Of a stretch of DNA of 64,000 nt, positions 26,521-34,273 are shown piece by piece. Each line of letters starts with the position of its first letter. Within the stretch, counting starts at the first letter, position 1. The position numbers and the translations under genes were made by a program. The notes beneath the pieces are model-generated. The model saw nothing but the letters and a program-made list of their open reading frames with translations. It searched no databases and was not told the origin of the DNA. Source of the DNA: Acidiferrum sp963771295 (GTDB lineage: Bacteria > Acidobacteriota > Terriglobia > Acidiferrales > UBA7541); the NCBI GenBank assembly GCA_963771295.1, contig CAVYTB010000010.1:128038-192037 (forward strand), written 5' to 3'.

Positions 26521-27561
26521 ATGAGTCGCGGAAGCGAACCCGTATCGTTGCGCTGCGCCCAGTATTTACTGCCGGCCCTGGCATGTCTGTTCGTCTGCAC
26601 GCTTCCCGCCCGTTGCCAGGACAGTTCGGACATGGGAACCATGTCACGAGGCGACCGGGGAGAGATCGCCGTCACGGTCCGCAACACTTCTGGCGAGATC
26701 ATCACCGCACCGGCAACGATTAAAATCTACCAGAACGGAATGCCCATGGACCAGCAGTCCACCTCGCATGGCCGCGCGTTTTTCATACCGCGCAGTCTGG
26801 GCGAGTACACCGTCACAGTTGAGGCGGTAGGGTACAAGAACGGCCAACGTGACGTCTCGCTCGCGATTGCCGTCAAGATGGACGTTGATGTTGTGCTTCA
26901 GCGGGATGTGGCCTCCAACGAATCTGGAGCGGTTCCCGGCAAGCCGCTGCTGGCACCCAAGGCCAAAGAGGCGCTGGATAAAGGATCGCAGGCCTTAAGG
27001 GAAGACAAGCTGGACGAAGCGCAAAAGTACCTGGACGAGGCGATGAAACTCGCGCCCAGCAACCCTGACGTGCTGTACATCCAAGGGGTGCTGTATTTGA
27101 GGAAGCGCGATTGGGCGAAAGCGGAAACGGTTCTGGCGAAATCAACGCAGGTCGAGCCGAACCAGGCTCGCGCGCTTTCTGCGTTGGGTATGGCGTTGTG
27201 CAATCAGAAGAAATACGAAGCGGCAATTCCTAACCTGGAGAAATCGCTGGAACTGGATCCAACCGCAGGCTGGGAGACGGAGTGGGCGCTGGCCAAATCG
27301 TATTATTACCACGAGCAGTACGACCAGGCGCTGAAGATGGCGCAGCAGGCGCAGACGGACGCGCGCGGCGGAGCTCCGCAAACCGATTTGCTTCTGGCGC
27401 AGTGTCTGACCGCGGCGCAGCGCTTTGAAGATGCCGCAGTGGTGCTGCGCGCGCTGCTGAAGAACAGCGCCACCAGCCCGGAAGCGGCCACCGCACGGCA
27501 ATGGCTGCAGCGCTTGACGGCGGACGGCAAGATACGACCGGCGTCGGTATCCAGTCCCTAA
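26521..27561 (+). CDS. Exported TPR protein with beta-sandwich N-terminal domain
   Basis: This 346-residue protein has a signal peptide (hydrophobic LLPALACLFVCTLPARC, cut before QDSSD). A domain of about 85 residues follows that resembles the carboxypeptidase-regulatory fold (VTVRNTSGEIITAPATIKIYQNG, then GEYTVTVEAVGYKNGQ), and then four TPR units. ATG 26521 follows a run of six G eight bases upstream. An upstream in-frame ATG at 26440 would add 27 residues without signal character. The combination of an outer beta-sandwich and TPRs repeats that of the gene at 9580-10989. The function is unknown; it is likely a periplasmic scaffold. Confidence 0.78.
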   Translation: MSRGSEPVSLRCAQYLLPALACLFVCTLPARCQDSSDMGTMSRGDRGEIAVTVRNTSGEIITAPATIKIYQNGMPMDQQSTSHGRAFFIPRSLGEYTVTVEAVGYKNGQRDVSLAIAVKMDVDVVLQRDVASNESGAVPGKPLLAPKAKEALDKGSQALREDKLDEAQKYLDEAMKLAPSNPDVLYIQGVLYLRKRDWAKAETVLAKSTQVEPNQARALSALGMALCNQKKYEAAIPNLEKSLELDPTAGWETEWALAKSYYYHEQYDQALKMAQQAQTDARGGAPQTDLLLAQCLTAAQRFEDAAVVLRALLKNSATSPEAATARQWLQRLTADGKIRPASVSSP

Positions 27562-27618
27562 GAGAGATTTTCAAGTTTTATAGCGGCTTGGCGCCCTACG
27601 TGTAGGCTGGTCGGCTTT

Positions 27619-28758
27619 CTACGGACTGGAAGGTGGCGAAGAGCCAGGCATTTTCTCCAGAAGGTTCTCTTGTTGGCCGCGCTTGTTCAGTTCCTTAACT
27701 TTGGCAAATTCCTGGTCGGCGGCGGTGGTGTTGCCCATGGCGCGATACAGTCGTCCAAGCCGAAAATGGGTGTCAGGCTGATCCGGATCAATCTTCAGGG
27801 CCTTCTGGAGCGCCGCCAATGCCTCAGGGTATTGCTTCTGGTCGATATAGATGCTGCCTAGGTCCGCGTAGGCAATGCGAATGTCGGAGTTCAGCTGCAC
27901 GGCCTTCTTCAGCAAACCGGCGGCTTTCTCCAGGTCGGCGGCCTTCATCTCGATGTCGCCGAGATAGGCCAGCGCCTGCGCGTGGTCCGGCTCAACCGCC
28001 AACTCGCGCTCGAACGCGGCTTTTGCGTTGTCGTACTGGTGAACGCGCCAGTACAAATAGCCGAGGCCGAAATTGACGTTGGGCTCGTTGGGCGCCACCT
28101 GCGCAGCGGCGCGAAATTCTTCGATGGCCTCGGGAGTTCTCCCCAAATTGTCCAGAGCTTCGCCCAGCAGCATGTGGGCCTGTGCGGAGTTCGGGTTTTG
28201 CTCCACAATCTTTTTGAACTCTTCCATGGCGCAAGCATTGTCTTTCGCCCGCAGGCAACTTTGCGCCAGCACCTGGTGCAGTTCCGCATTTCCGGGATCG
28301 GCTTGCGCCGCCACCTTCAGGTATTTGGCCGCTTCCACAAATTGTTTTGCGCCGTAGCAACTCAGGCCCAGCAGAGTCTGCACCTGGATGCTATCGGGAT
28401 CCTCCGCCAAGGCAGCACGAAGCGGAGCAATCGCTTCCGAAAGATGTCCCTGCTTGAATTCCGCCAATCCGAGATTCAGTTGGATTCCCGGCAATTTCGG
28501 GTTCAGCGCCAGTGCTTTCTTATACGCCGGGACTGCCTCTTGATACTTGCCTTGTCTGGACAGCACCACGCCCAGGCTGGCGAATGCGGCTGCGTCTTCA
28601 GGAGATTGCTGCGTGATGGCTTGCCAGGCTTGCGCGGCTTCTGGGAGCTTCCCCTGTTGCTCCAGGGCTAATGCCTGCGAAGGAGTGGGAGCTTGGCCGC
28701 TGGCGATGCAGGGAAAGAGTAAGGCGACGAACAGAAGAAGTGACTTGCAGGATTTCAT
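27619..28758 (-). CDS. Exported TPR protein
   Basis: This 379-residue protein has a signal peptide (MKSCKSLLLFVALLFPC, ending ASGQ) and then about ten consecutive TPR units, from LALEQQGKLPEAAQAWQ to FRLGRLYRAMGNTTAADQEF, leaving only a short proline/serine-rich tail. There is no catalytic motif. It lies downstream of a TonB receptor gene on the same strand, but a strong terminator (28842-28882) separates them, so it probably has its own promoter in the 147-base gap. Confidence 0.8.
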   Translation of the reverse strand: MKSCKSLLLFVALLFPCIASGQAPTPSQALALEQQGKLPEAAQAWQAITQQSPEDAAAFASLGVVLSRQGKYQEAVPAYKKALALNPKLPGIQLNLGLAEFKQGHLSEAIAPLRAALAEDPDSIQVQTLLGLSCYGAKQFVEAAKYLKVAAQADPGNAELHQVLAQSCLRAKDNACAMEEFKKIVEQNPNSAQAHMLLGEALDNLGRTPEAIEEFRAAAQVAPNEPNVNFGLGYLYWRVHQYDNAKAAFERELAVEPDHAQALAYLGDIEMKAADLEKAAGLLKKAVQLNSDIRIAYADLGSIYIDQKQYPEALAALQKALKIDPDQPDTHFRLGRLYRAMGNTTAADQEFAKVKELNKRGQQENLLEKMPGSSPPSSP

Positions 28759-28841
28759 GAGCCCAAGTGTGACCTAGACGGTTTCAGCAAGATGCCAACT
28801 TGTTTAGTGTATCCGCTTTGGCGCCGCCCTGCGGGCTCCAG

Positions 28842-28882
28842 AAACAAAATGCGGCGGGCGGGGGGGTGACCCGCCACGCCGC
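28842..28882 (-). terminator. Terminator of the third TonB receptor gene
   Basis: Read on the minus strand, GCGGCG and GGCGGG pair with the following CCCGCC and CGCCGC around a C-rich loop, giving a long GC stem, followed by ATTTTGTTT. It lies 23 bases after the receptor stop codon. Confidence 0.65.
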
Positions 28883-28905
28883 AAATTGGTTGTGCTGCTA
28901 GAAGC

Positions 28906-31900
28906 TTAGAAGAACAGCTTCAAGGCCAGTTGGATAGTCCGGGGATCATAAGCATTGGTGACGGCGCCGAAGTTGCTGGCTCCGTAGTTGGTGCTGATGC
29001 CGCCGTTCTGGTTGTCACCTTGCCATTGAGTGTGGTTCCAAATGTTGAAGAACTCCGCGCGGAACTGCAAGCTGCTGCCGCGTGCTTCGCTGAATACGAA
29101 GTTCTTGTAGAGGGAAAGGTTCCAGTTGTCTCGGCCTGGGCCCCACACGCGGTCACGCGGGGTGTTGCCCCATTGTCCGGGTGCTGGCATTGAATAGATC
29201 GAGGTATTGAACCATTCGTTGACGGTATGCGGATTGCTCCCGGAGCCGGTTTGGTCTGGACGGTTCTGCGTGTTCGGAACGACGCTCGACACGTTCTGAC
29301 CATTCAGCCCGATATTCAACGGGGCTCCAGTTTCGGCCATGATGATGCCGGCAACTTCCCACCCGCCGAGAGTCGTCTTGAGCAGCTTGTTCTCGCTGTT
29401 CTTCAACAGTGGAATCTGATAGACGAAGTTGGCGAAGAACACGTTCTCGTGCGAGAAGTTCGACGGACCGAAGTCGTACTTCCAACCCGCGTAGGGATTA
29501 GAAATGTTGTACAGATCTCCGGCGCTGCCTCCGCTGTTGAACGAGTCATTCGACTTCGCGAAGGTGTATCCCACTGAGTAGTTCAGGTCATTCTTCGCGA
29601 GGTTTCCGCGCATGGATACCTGAAGTGAATTGTAGTCTCCGTTGGCTTCGTTTTGCGCCATACGAATGCTGTGATAGCCAAGGTATGGAACGGCCGAGTT
29701 GTAAGCAGTACTGTCCGTCTGGAAACCGGCCAGCAGGCTCTGATTCACCAAGTCGGTCTCAGAGTAGTAGTTCTGATGGCGGTTCTGGCTGCCAACGTAG
29801 GACGCGGACAGCACGGCCGTTCCGATGGCTTGCTGGACACCCAAGCTGAACTGCGTGCTTCGCGGTGAGGCATAGTTGTTTTGGTCCAACCCAGTGATGT
29901 TGTTGATCGGGGTCGGGAGGGTTGCCGGAATTGTCGCACCCGTCTGGATGTTGGTCTTGGGATCGGAGAGCGAGACGTTGTTGAAGTTGACGCTCGCCGC
30001 GAACGGCGGAGTGCCCGCATTGTTATACACGTCGTTGCCCTGGATGCGCTCATACATGATGCCGTAGCCGCCGCGGATGACGGTCTTGCCTGTGCCGAAT
30101 AGGTCGTAGGCAAATCCGAGACGCGGTCCGAAGTTCGCCCAAGCACCGTTCACGCAGCCTTTGGGAATTCCACCAACGCCGCAGATGCCGAGGCCGTTCA
30201 GATAGAACTGTTGACCCGCCAGAATCGGGTTGGGGCTGGGCCCGAGACCCGGGCTGCTGGGAGAAATAATGTTGTAATTGGTTGAGCCGTCCTCATTCAA
30301 CGCAAAAACAGCTGAGTTGCTTTGATTGAATCGGTTGGGATAGAAGTTGGCCATCTGGTCATTGGCTTCGTAGGTGTGCGGAATGCCATCCCAGCGCAGT
30401 CCAAGGTTCAAAGTGAGCTTGTTGTTCACGCGATAGTTGTCTTGAATGTAGAGCGCCCAGGAAACGTTGTTCCAGTGGCCGCTGCTCTTAACGGCGTCTT
30501 CGGTGTAGCCCTGCCCGTAGCCGAGCAAGTAATCGGCGAAGTCGTTTCCGGTGTAGGAACCGTTGAAGTTGAAGCCGCCCTGGGTGTTCTTGAACCAATC
30601 CTGAACCTTCTTGTAGAGTGCCCAACTCCCGCCCATCTTGAGTTGGTGGCGGCCCTTGGTCCAGGAGACGTCATCACGGATCTGGTAGTCGTCCGCGACG
30701 TTGTTCCAAGGAGTCCAGTTGGAAGTGTACTGCGCGCCGGTGCCGCCGTTCAAGTTGATGGTCGGGATGCGGTCATCGACGTTCGGCCCGGTAAAGAAGC
30801 GGTTGAAGTTGAAGCTGGCTGGCGCGCCCACCAAACCCAGCGGAAGAATGGCGATGCGGTTTCCGTTGTAGTTGAAGGAGGCCTCGTTGACCAACGTCGG
30901 ACTGATGACATACGCGGTGTGGATAACGCCGGCGTAAGAAGGATTGCCGAAGGTATTGGAGATGGTGGGCACGTTATCGCCGCTCCACATGGTGGTGCCG
31001 TAGTTCTGGGAGATTTGCTCGGCGACGAAGTGTCCATAAATCGTGAACTTGTCATTCACGTTTTCGTCGATGCGGACAACTTCTTCACGCACGTTGGTGG
31101 GTACGTTATTGCCGCCCTGGAACTGTGTGCCGTTGGTGGGTGCGGGGAAAATACCACCGTATTTGCCACCCGCAGTCAGCAGTGCCTGCGCGTTAGGATC
31201 CAACATGCAGGAGGGGATAATGTTGCCGGGGAACGCTGCGCCTTGCACAACACCAGCGGGAAGGAGTCCACCGGGGCAGTTCTTCGCGATAATCGACGGA
31301 GAGACCTGAGCCGTAGTGGGTACCAGGATGGCCTTGGTGCTGCCACTGAAATCGCCACCATAGGTGGAGGCCAGCGGCACAGTCTGGTTGAGGGTCTGGC
31401 CCTGAATCAGGTCGCGCCATTCCATATTGTAGAAGAAGAAGGTCTTGGTCTTATTCGGGTTGTACAGCTTCCCAAAGGTTACCGGACCGCCGACGTTGAA
31501 GCCGTAGACGTTGTAACGGAGTTCGGCAACTGGCTGGGGAGCAGGATTGAAGTAATTCCGCGCATCCAAGGCGTTGTTGCGGAAGAATTCCCAAGCCGAA
31601 GCGTGGAACTCTTTGGTGCCCGACTTAACGGCCGAGCTGATGGTGCCGCCGGAAGAAAGCCCGTAGTCAGCGCTGTAGTTGGAAGTAAGGGTCTGCGTCT
31701 CCGCGATGGCATCAACCGAAGGCATGACGCTGGAACTGCCGGCGCCGCCGCGATCCGAGTTTTCGCCTCCGTCGAGCAGGTAGAGGTTGTGGCCCGGGCG
31801 GTTGCCGTTAAAACTGATACCGCTGTTCGCGCCTACGGGTGTGGGCGCCTGAAAGTCTGGCATCAGGTTGGAAGCACCAGTCGTCAACGTTACATAGGTG

Positions 31901-32391
31901 TAGATGCTTCGGCCATTCGTGGCCAGCTGGGAGATTTGCGTACCGCTGATCAGGTTGCTCTGTTCGCTGCTGTCGGCTTGCACCGAAATGGCGTTGGCCT
32001 CAACAGAAACAGTCTCTGACTTTGTACCCATCTTCATCTGAAAATCAACGCGTATGCGGTCGTTGACGTTCAGAATTACACCTTTGGACTCCTCGATTTT
32101 GAAGCCGGACGATTCCGCCTTCAAATCGTATTTGCCAATGGGCAAACCGGGAGCGACAAACTGACCGGAGTCATTTGTCGTAAACGTACGCACGTATCCC
32201 GTGCCCGTATTGGTGACGGTAATCGCAACGTTCGGAACCACGCTGCCCGCCGGGTCGGTAACGGTTCCCACGATCGTTGCTTCTTGAGCAGCGGCGAGGA
32301 ACGGCAAACCGGCCAGGAGCAGAACCAGAATCCAGACATAACGGAAATTACTGCGTAGGACACGTGCAAAACTACATACTACTTCATTCAT
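28906..32391 (-). CDS. Oar-like TonB-dependent receptor next to a LacI-type regulator (carbohydrate region)
   Basis: This 1161-residue protein has a signal peptide ending in LAAAQ (about residue 36), a carboxypeptidase-regulatory-like domain (ATIVGTVTDPAGSVVPNVAITV, about 38-120), a plug (ISQLATNGRSIYTYVTL; LLDGGENSDRGGAG) and a barrel ending in LALKLFF. ATG 32391 is supported by GGAGG seven bases upstream; the frame runs on to 32544 without signal character. A LacI-family gene lies upstream in the same direction, then a divergent GH3 beta-xylosidase/glucosidase and xylA. Uptake of plant-cell-wall oligosaccharides is therefore likely. No SusD lipoprotein is present, as usual for these Acidobacteriota receptors. 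Confidence 0.9.
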   Translation of the reverse strand: MNEVVCSFARVLRSNFRYVWILVLLLAGLPFLAAAQEATIVGTVTDPAGSVVPNVAITVTNTGTGYVRTFTTNDSGQFVAPGLPIGKYDLKAESSGFKIEESKGVILNVNDRIRVDFQMKMGTKSETVSVEANAISVQADSSEQSNLISGTQISQLATNGRSIYTYVTLTTGASNLMPDFQAPTPVGANSGISFNGNRPGHNLYLLDGGENSDRGGAGSSSVMPSVDAIAETQTLTSNYSADYGLSSGGTISSAVKSGTKEFHASAWEFFRNNALDARNYFNPAPQPVAELRYNVYGFNVGGPVTFGKLYNPNKTKTFFFYNMEWRDLIQGQTLNQTVPLASTYGGDFSGSTKAILVPTTAQVSPSIIAKNCPGGLLPAGVVQGAAFPGNIIPSCMLDPNAQALLTAGGKYGGIFPAPTNGTQFQGGNNVPTNVREEVVRIDENVNDKFTIYGHFVAEQISQNYGTTMWSGDNVPTISNTFGNPSYAGVIHTAYVISPTLVNEASFNYNGNRIAILPLGLVGAPASFNFNRFFTGPNVDDRIPTINLNGGTGAQYTSNWTPWNNVADDYQIRDDVSWTKGRHQLKMGGSWALYKKVQDWFKNTQGGFNFNGSYTGNDFADYLLGYGQGYTEDAVKSSGHWNNVSWALYIQDNYRVNNKLTLNLGLRWDGIPHTYEANDQMANFYPNRFNQSNSAVFALNEDGSTNYNIISPSSPGLGPSPNPILAGQQFYLNGLGICGVGGIPKGCVNGAWANFGPRLGFAYDLFGTGKTVIRGGYGIMYERIQGNDVYNNAGTPPFAASVNFNNVSLSDPKTNIQTGATIPATLPTPINNITGLDQNNYASPRSTQFSLGVQQAIGTAVLSASYVGSQNRHQNYYSETDLVNQSLLAGFQTDSTAYNSAVPYLGYHSIRMAQNEANGDYNSLQVSMRGNLAKNDLNYSVGYTFAKSNDSFNSGGSAGDLYNISNPYAGWKYDFGPSNFSHENVFFANFVYQIPLLKNSENKLLKTTLGGWEVAGIIMAETGAPLNIGLNGQNVSSVVPNTQNRPDQTGSGSNPHTVNEWFNTSIYSMPAPGQWGNTPRDRVWGPGRDNWNLSLYKNFVFSEARGSSLQFRAEFFNIWNHTQWQGDNQNGGISTNYGASNFGAVTNAYDPRTIQLALKLFF

Positions 32392-32653
32392 TTGGTTGCC
32401 TCCGCCTAGCGACGATCTGACGTCGTCACCAAGCCATCCCGACAAACTGCGTAAATCGGTGAGCCCTTTTTCATTACTTGGCCGAATCATGGCCGGAGTT
32501 GCACCGCTCCGCTTGCGCCACGATACGAGCAGCACCATCGACAAAAAATTGAGTTGAGAAAAGGCAAGAACGAAGCCTTAACCACCCCAGCACCCCGCGT
32601 CCGCTGTTACCTGCCAACGATCCGGCAACGCCACCACCGACCGCCAAGCTGGC

Positions 32654-32685
32654 TCACGGCAAAACCGTGAACGGTCACGTTTTTT
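32654..32685. promoter_or_regulatory. Overlapping inverted repeats in the receptor leader
   Basis: TCACGG (32654-32659) pairs with CCGTGA (32665-32670), and the latter's CGTGA (32666-32670) can instead pair with TCACG (32675-32679). The two hairpins exclude each other. On the plus strand six T follow (32680-32685). In the minus-strand transcript of the receptor they lie just after the promoter. They could be an operator or a leader switch. The remainder of the 551-base gap 32392-32942 holds no gene. Confidence 0.4.
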
Positions 32686-32696
32686 CGTTAGTTTGG

Positions 32697-32726
32697 TATT
32701 TACTCTGTTTGCGAAAGTCTTGTCAA
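32697..32726 (-). promoter_or_regulatory. Promoter of the third TonB receptor gene
   Basis: On the minus strand TTGACA (plus 32721-32726) and TAAATA (plus 32697-32702) are 18 bases apart. The spacer contains GTTTGCG on the plus strand (32707-32713), the same 7-mer that forms the core of the LacI-type operator at 32849-32862, so a repressor bound here would block RNA polymerase. Confidence 0.5.
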
Positions 32727-32848
32727 GCATTTCTTTCTGAAAAATGAATGGAGAATATCGTTTTTTTAGAGGGAAAAGGCCGTTTCTGGGGGTTCCAATA
32801 ATCCGTATCCACTCGCAGTCCTTTGAAAATCAAGGAGTTAGGGAGAGA

Positions 32849-32862
32849 AAGCGTTTGCGCTT
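32849..32862. promoter_or_regulatory. Candidate LacI-family operator
   Basis: AAGCGTTTGCGCTT has perfect AAGCG/CGCTT arms around TTTG, a form usual for LacI-family operators. It lies between the LacI-type gene and the TonB receptor gene, 123 bases upstream of the receptor -35 box. Confidence 0.45.
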
Positions 32863-32942
32863 GGTCATGTTTCTATAATAACAATACTTTTCACCGTGGC
32901 GCATCGCACCAGGCCTCTATCCGCTTTTTGGTAGCCTTTCAT

Positions 32943-34025
32943 TCACGGAATGGATTCAGTTAGCTTGGCTTCATTGCGGCGCATTTCCCGAAACAGATGC
33001 AGATTCGAGGTCATCACCACGCCGGGACTGAGATGCACGCTGGGAGGGAAATCGATTCTATTCGTCAGATTGTCGGCCATCAATCGCACCGCCAATTGGC
33101 CTTGCCGGAACGGCTGCTGATAAATGGAAGCGGAGATAGTTCCCTTTTGAAAGTACGGAGCCATCTCCGCAAAAAGGTCGGTGGCGATGAGCTTCACTTT
33201 ACCAGCCAGGCCGCGCGCACCCAGGGCACGGCACACGGGAAGGCAGTTCACGGTATTCACGTAAATTCCGGCGACGGCTGGGAAACGCCGCAGCAGATCA
33301 AACGTTTTTTGAAAGCTCTCGTCCTCATCTTCGTGCCCTTCAATTACGCCGACGATTTTTCCTCCGCGGCAATGCCGGCCAAACGCTTCCGAGAATCCGT
33401 CCGACTTCTTGCGGTGATCCTCAGTTTTCAGCATGCCCGCAACAATGGCGACCTTCGAACCCGCCGGAACAAACTTGCCCATTAATTCGCCAGCAAGGCA
33501 ACCGTTCAGCCAGGGCTCAACACAGACGATGCAGGAGCGCTTGCTGTCGGGCGCGTCAGTGGAAACGCACACCACACGAATTCCCTTTTCTTCCGCGTCG
33601 TCAATCAGCGGCTTCAGGTCTTTTGGATTTCCCGCGGTAAGGATGATGCCATTCACTCCGCTCTTCATCAGTTCCTTGAATGCGTCCGTATCGCCTTGGC
33701 CGAGCACTTGCACCGGGTGATTGATAAACTCGATGCCGAACGGCGCGACACGTTTGCTCTCCTCCAGAACGCCCCGCCACAATTGGTCATAAAAGAAATG
33801 GATTTCTTTCGGCATGCATACGCCGACGCGTGCGCTGGCTTTGGACACGGATAGTGCGCGGGCCGCCAGATTCGGGGTGTACCCGATTTGGCGGGTCACC
33901 TGCAAAATGCGCTGTCGGGTGGATTCCTTGATGCCGTCGCGGCCATGCAAAGCGCGATCGACGGTTCCGATAGACACGCCAGCCAGTTCCGCGATCAGAT
34001 GAATTCCACGCCGCTGCTTACTCAT
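32943..34025 (-). CDS. LacI-family transcriptional regulator
   Basis: This 360-residue protein has an N-terminal helix-turn-helix (LIAELAGVSIGTVDRALHGR, about residues 11-30, with hinge IGYTPNLAARALS) and a periplasmic-binding-protein-like effector domain to the end. The recognition helix reads GTVDRAL instead of the classical TVSRVLN, as in a subgroup of sugar regulators. It probably senses a sugar (xylose or an oligosaccharide, judging from the neighbours) and controls the downstream TonB receptor and perhaps the divergent GH3/xylA side. ATG 34025 has GAGGAG about seven bases upstream; the frame extends nine codons further to 34052. The spacer to the GH3 gene is 248 bases. Confidence 0.9.
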   Translation of the reverse strand: MSKQRRGIHLIAELAGVSIGTVDRALHGRDGIKESTRQRILQVTRQIGYTPNLAARALSVSKASARVGVCMPKEIHFFYDQLWRGVLEESKRVAPFGIEFINHPVQVLGQGDTDAFKELMKSGVNGIILTAGNPKDLKPLIDDAEEKGIRVVCVSTDAPDSKRSCIVCVEPWLNGCLAGELMGKFVPAGSKVAIVAGMLKTEDHRKKSDGFSEAFGRHCRGGKIVGVIEGHEDEDESFQKTFDLLRRFPAVAGIYVNTVNCLPVCRALGARGLAGKVKLIATDLFAEMAPYFQKGTISASIYQQPFRQGQLAVRLMADNLTNRIDFPPSVHLSPGVVMTSNLHLFREMRRNEAKLTESIP

Positions 34026-34273
34026 CGCGAGGCTCCTCGCTCCGCTTGCCAACAGGGCCGCCGGTTCGTTTTTGCGGCTTTAACATTGACGTCACAATCG
34101 CGCTACGCAACCTCAGTTTACTGGCGGCGCCCTATCTTACCTCTGTCGCTGCATGTAGCGTTAAGCTGCGGCGGTAAAATCGTGCTTCGAACGTGTAGGT
34201 TAACGATGGTATGCTGCCTCGGTATTTTCACTCCACTTACCGGGAAATTTACCTCTTGGATGAGACCTCGACA

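Noticed and set aside
30322..32019. A 565-codon plus-strand ORF
   Set aside because: It is the complement of the third TonB receptor gene, Val/Gly-rich and motif-free; the receptor is certain.
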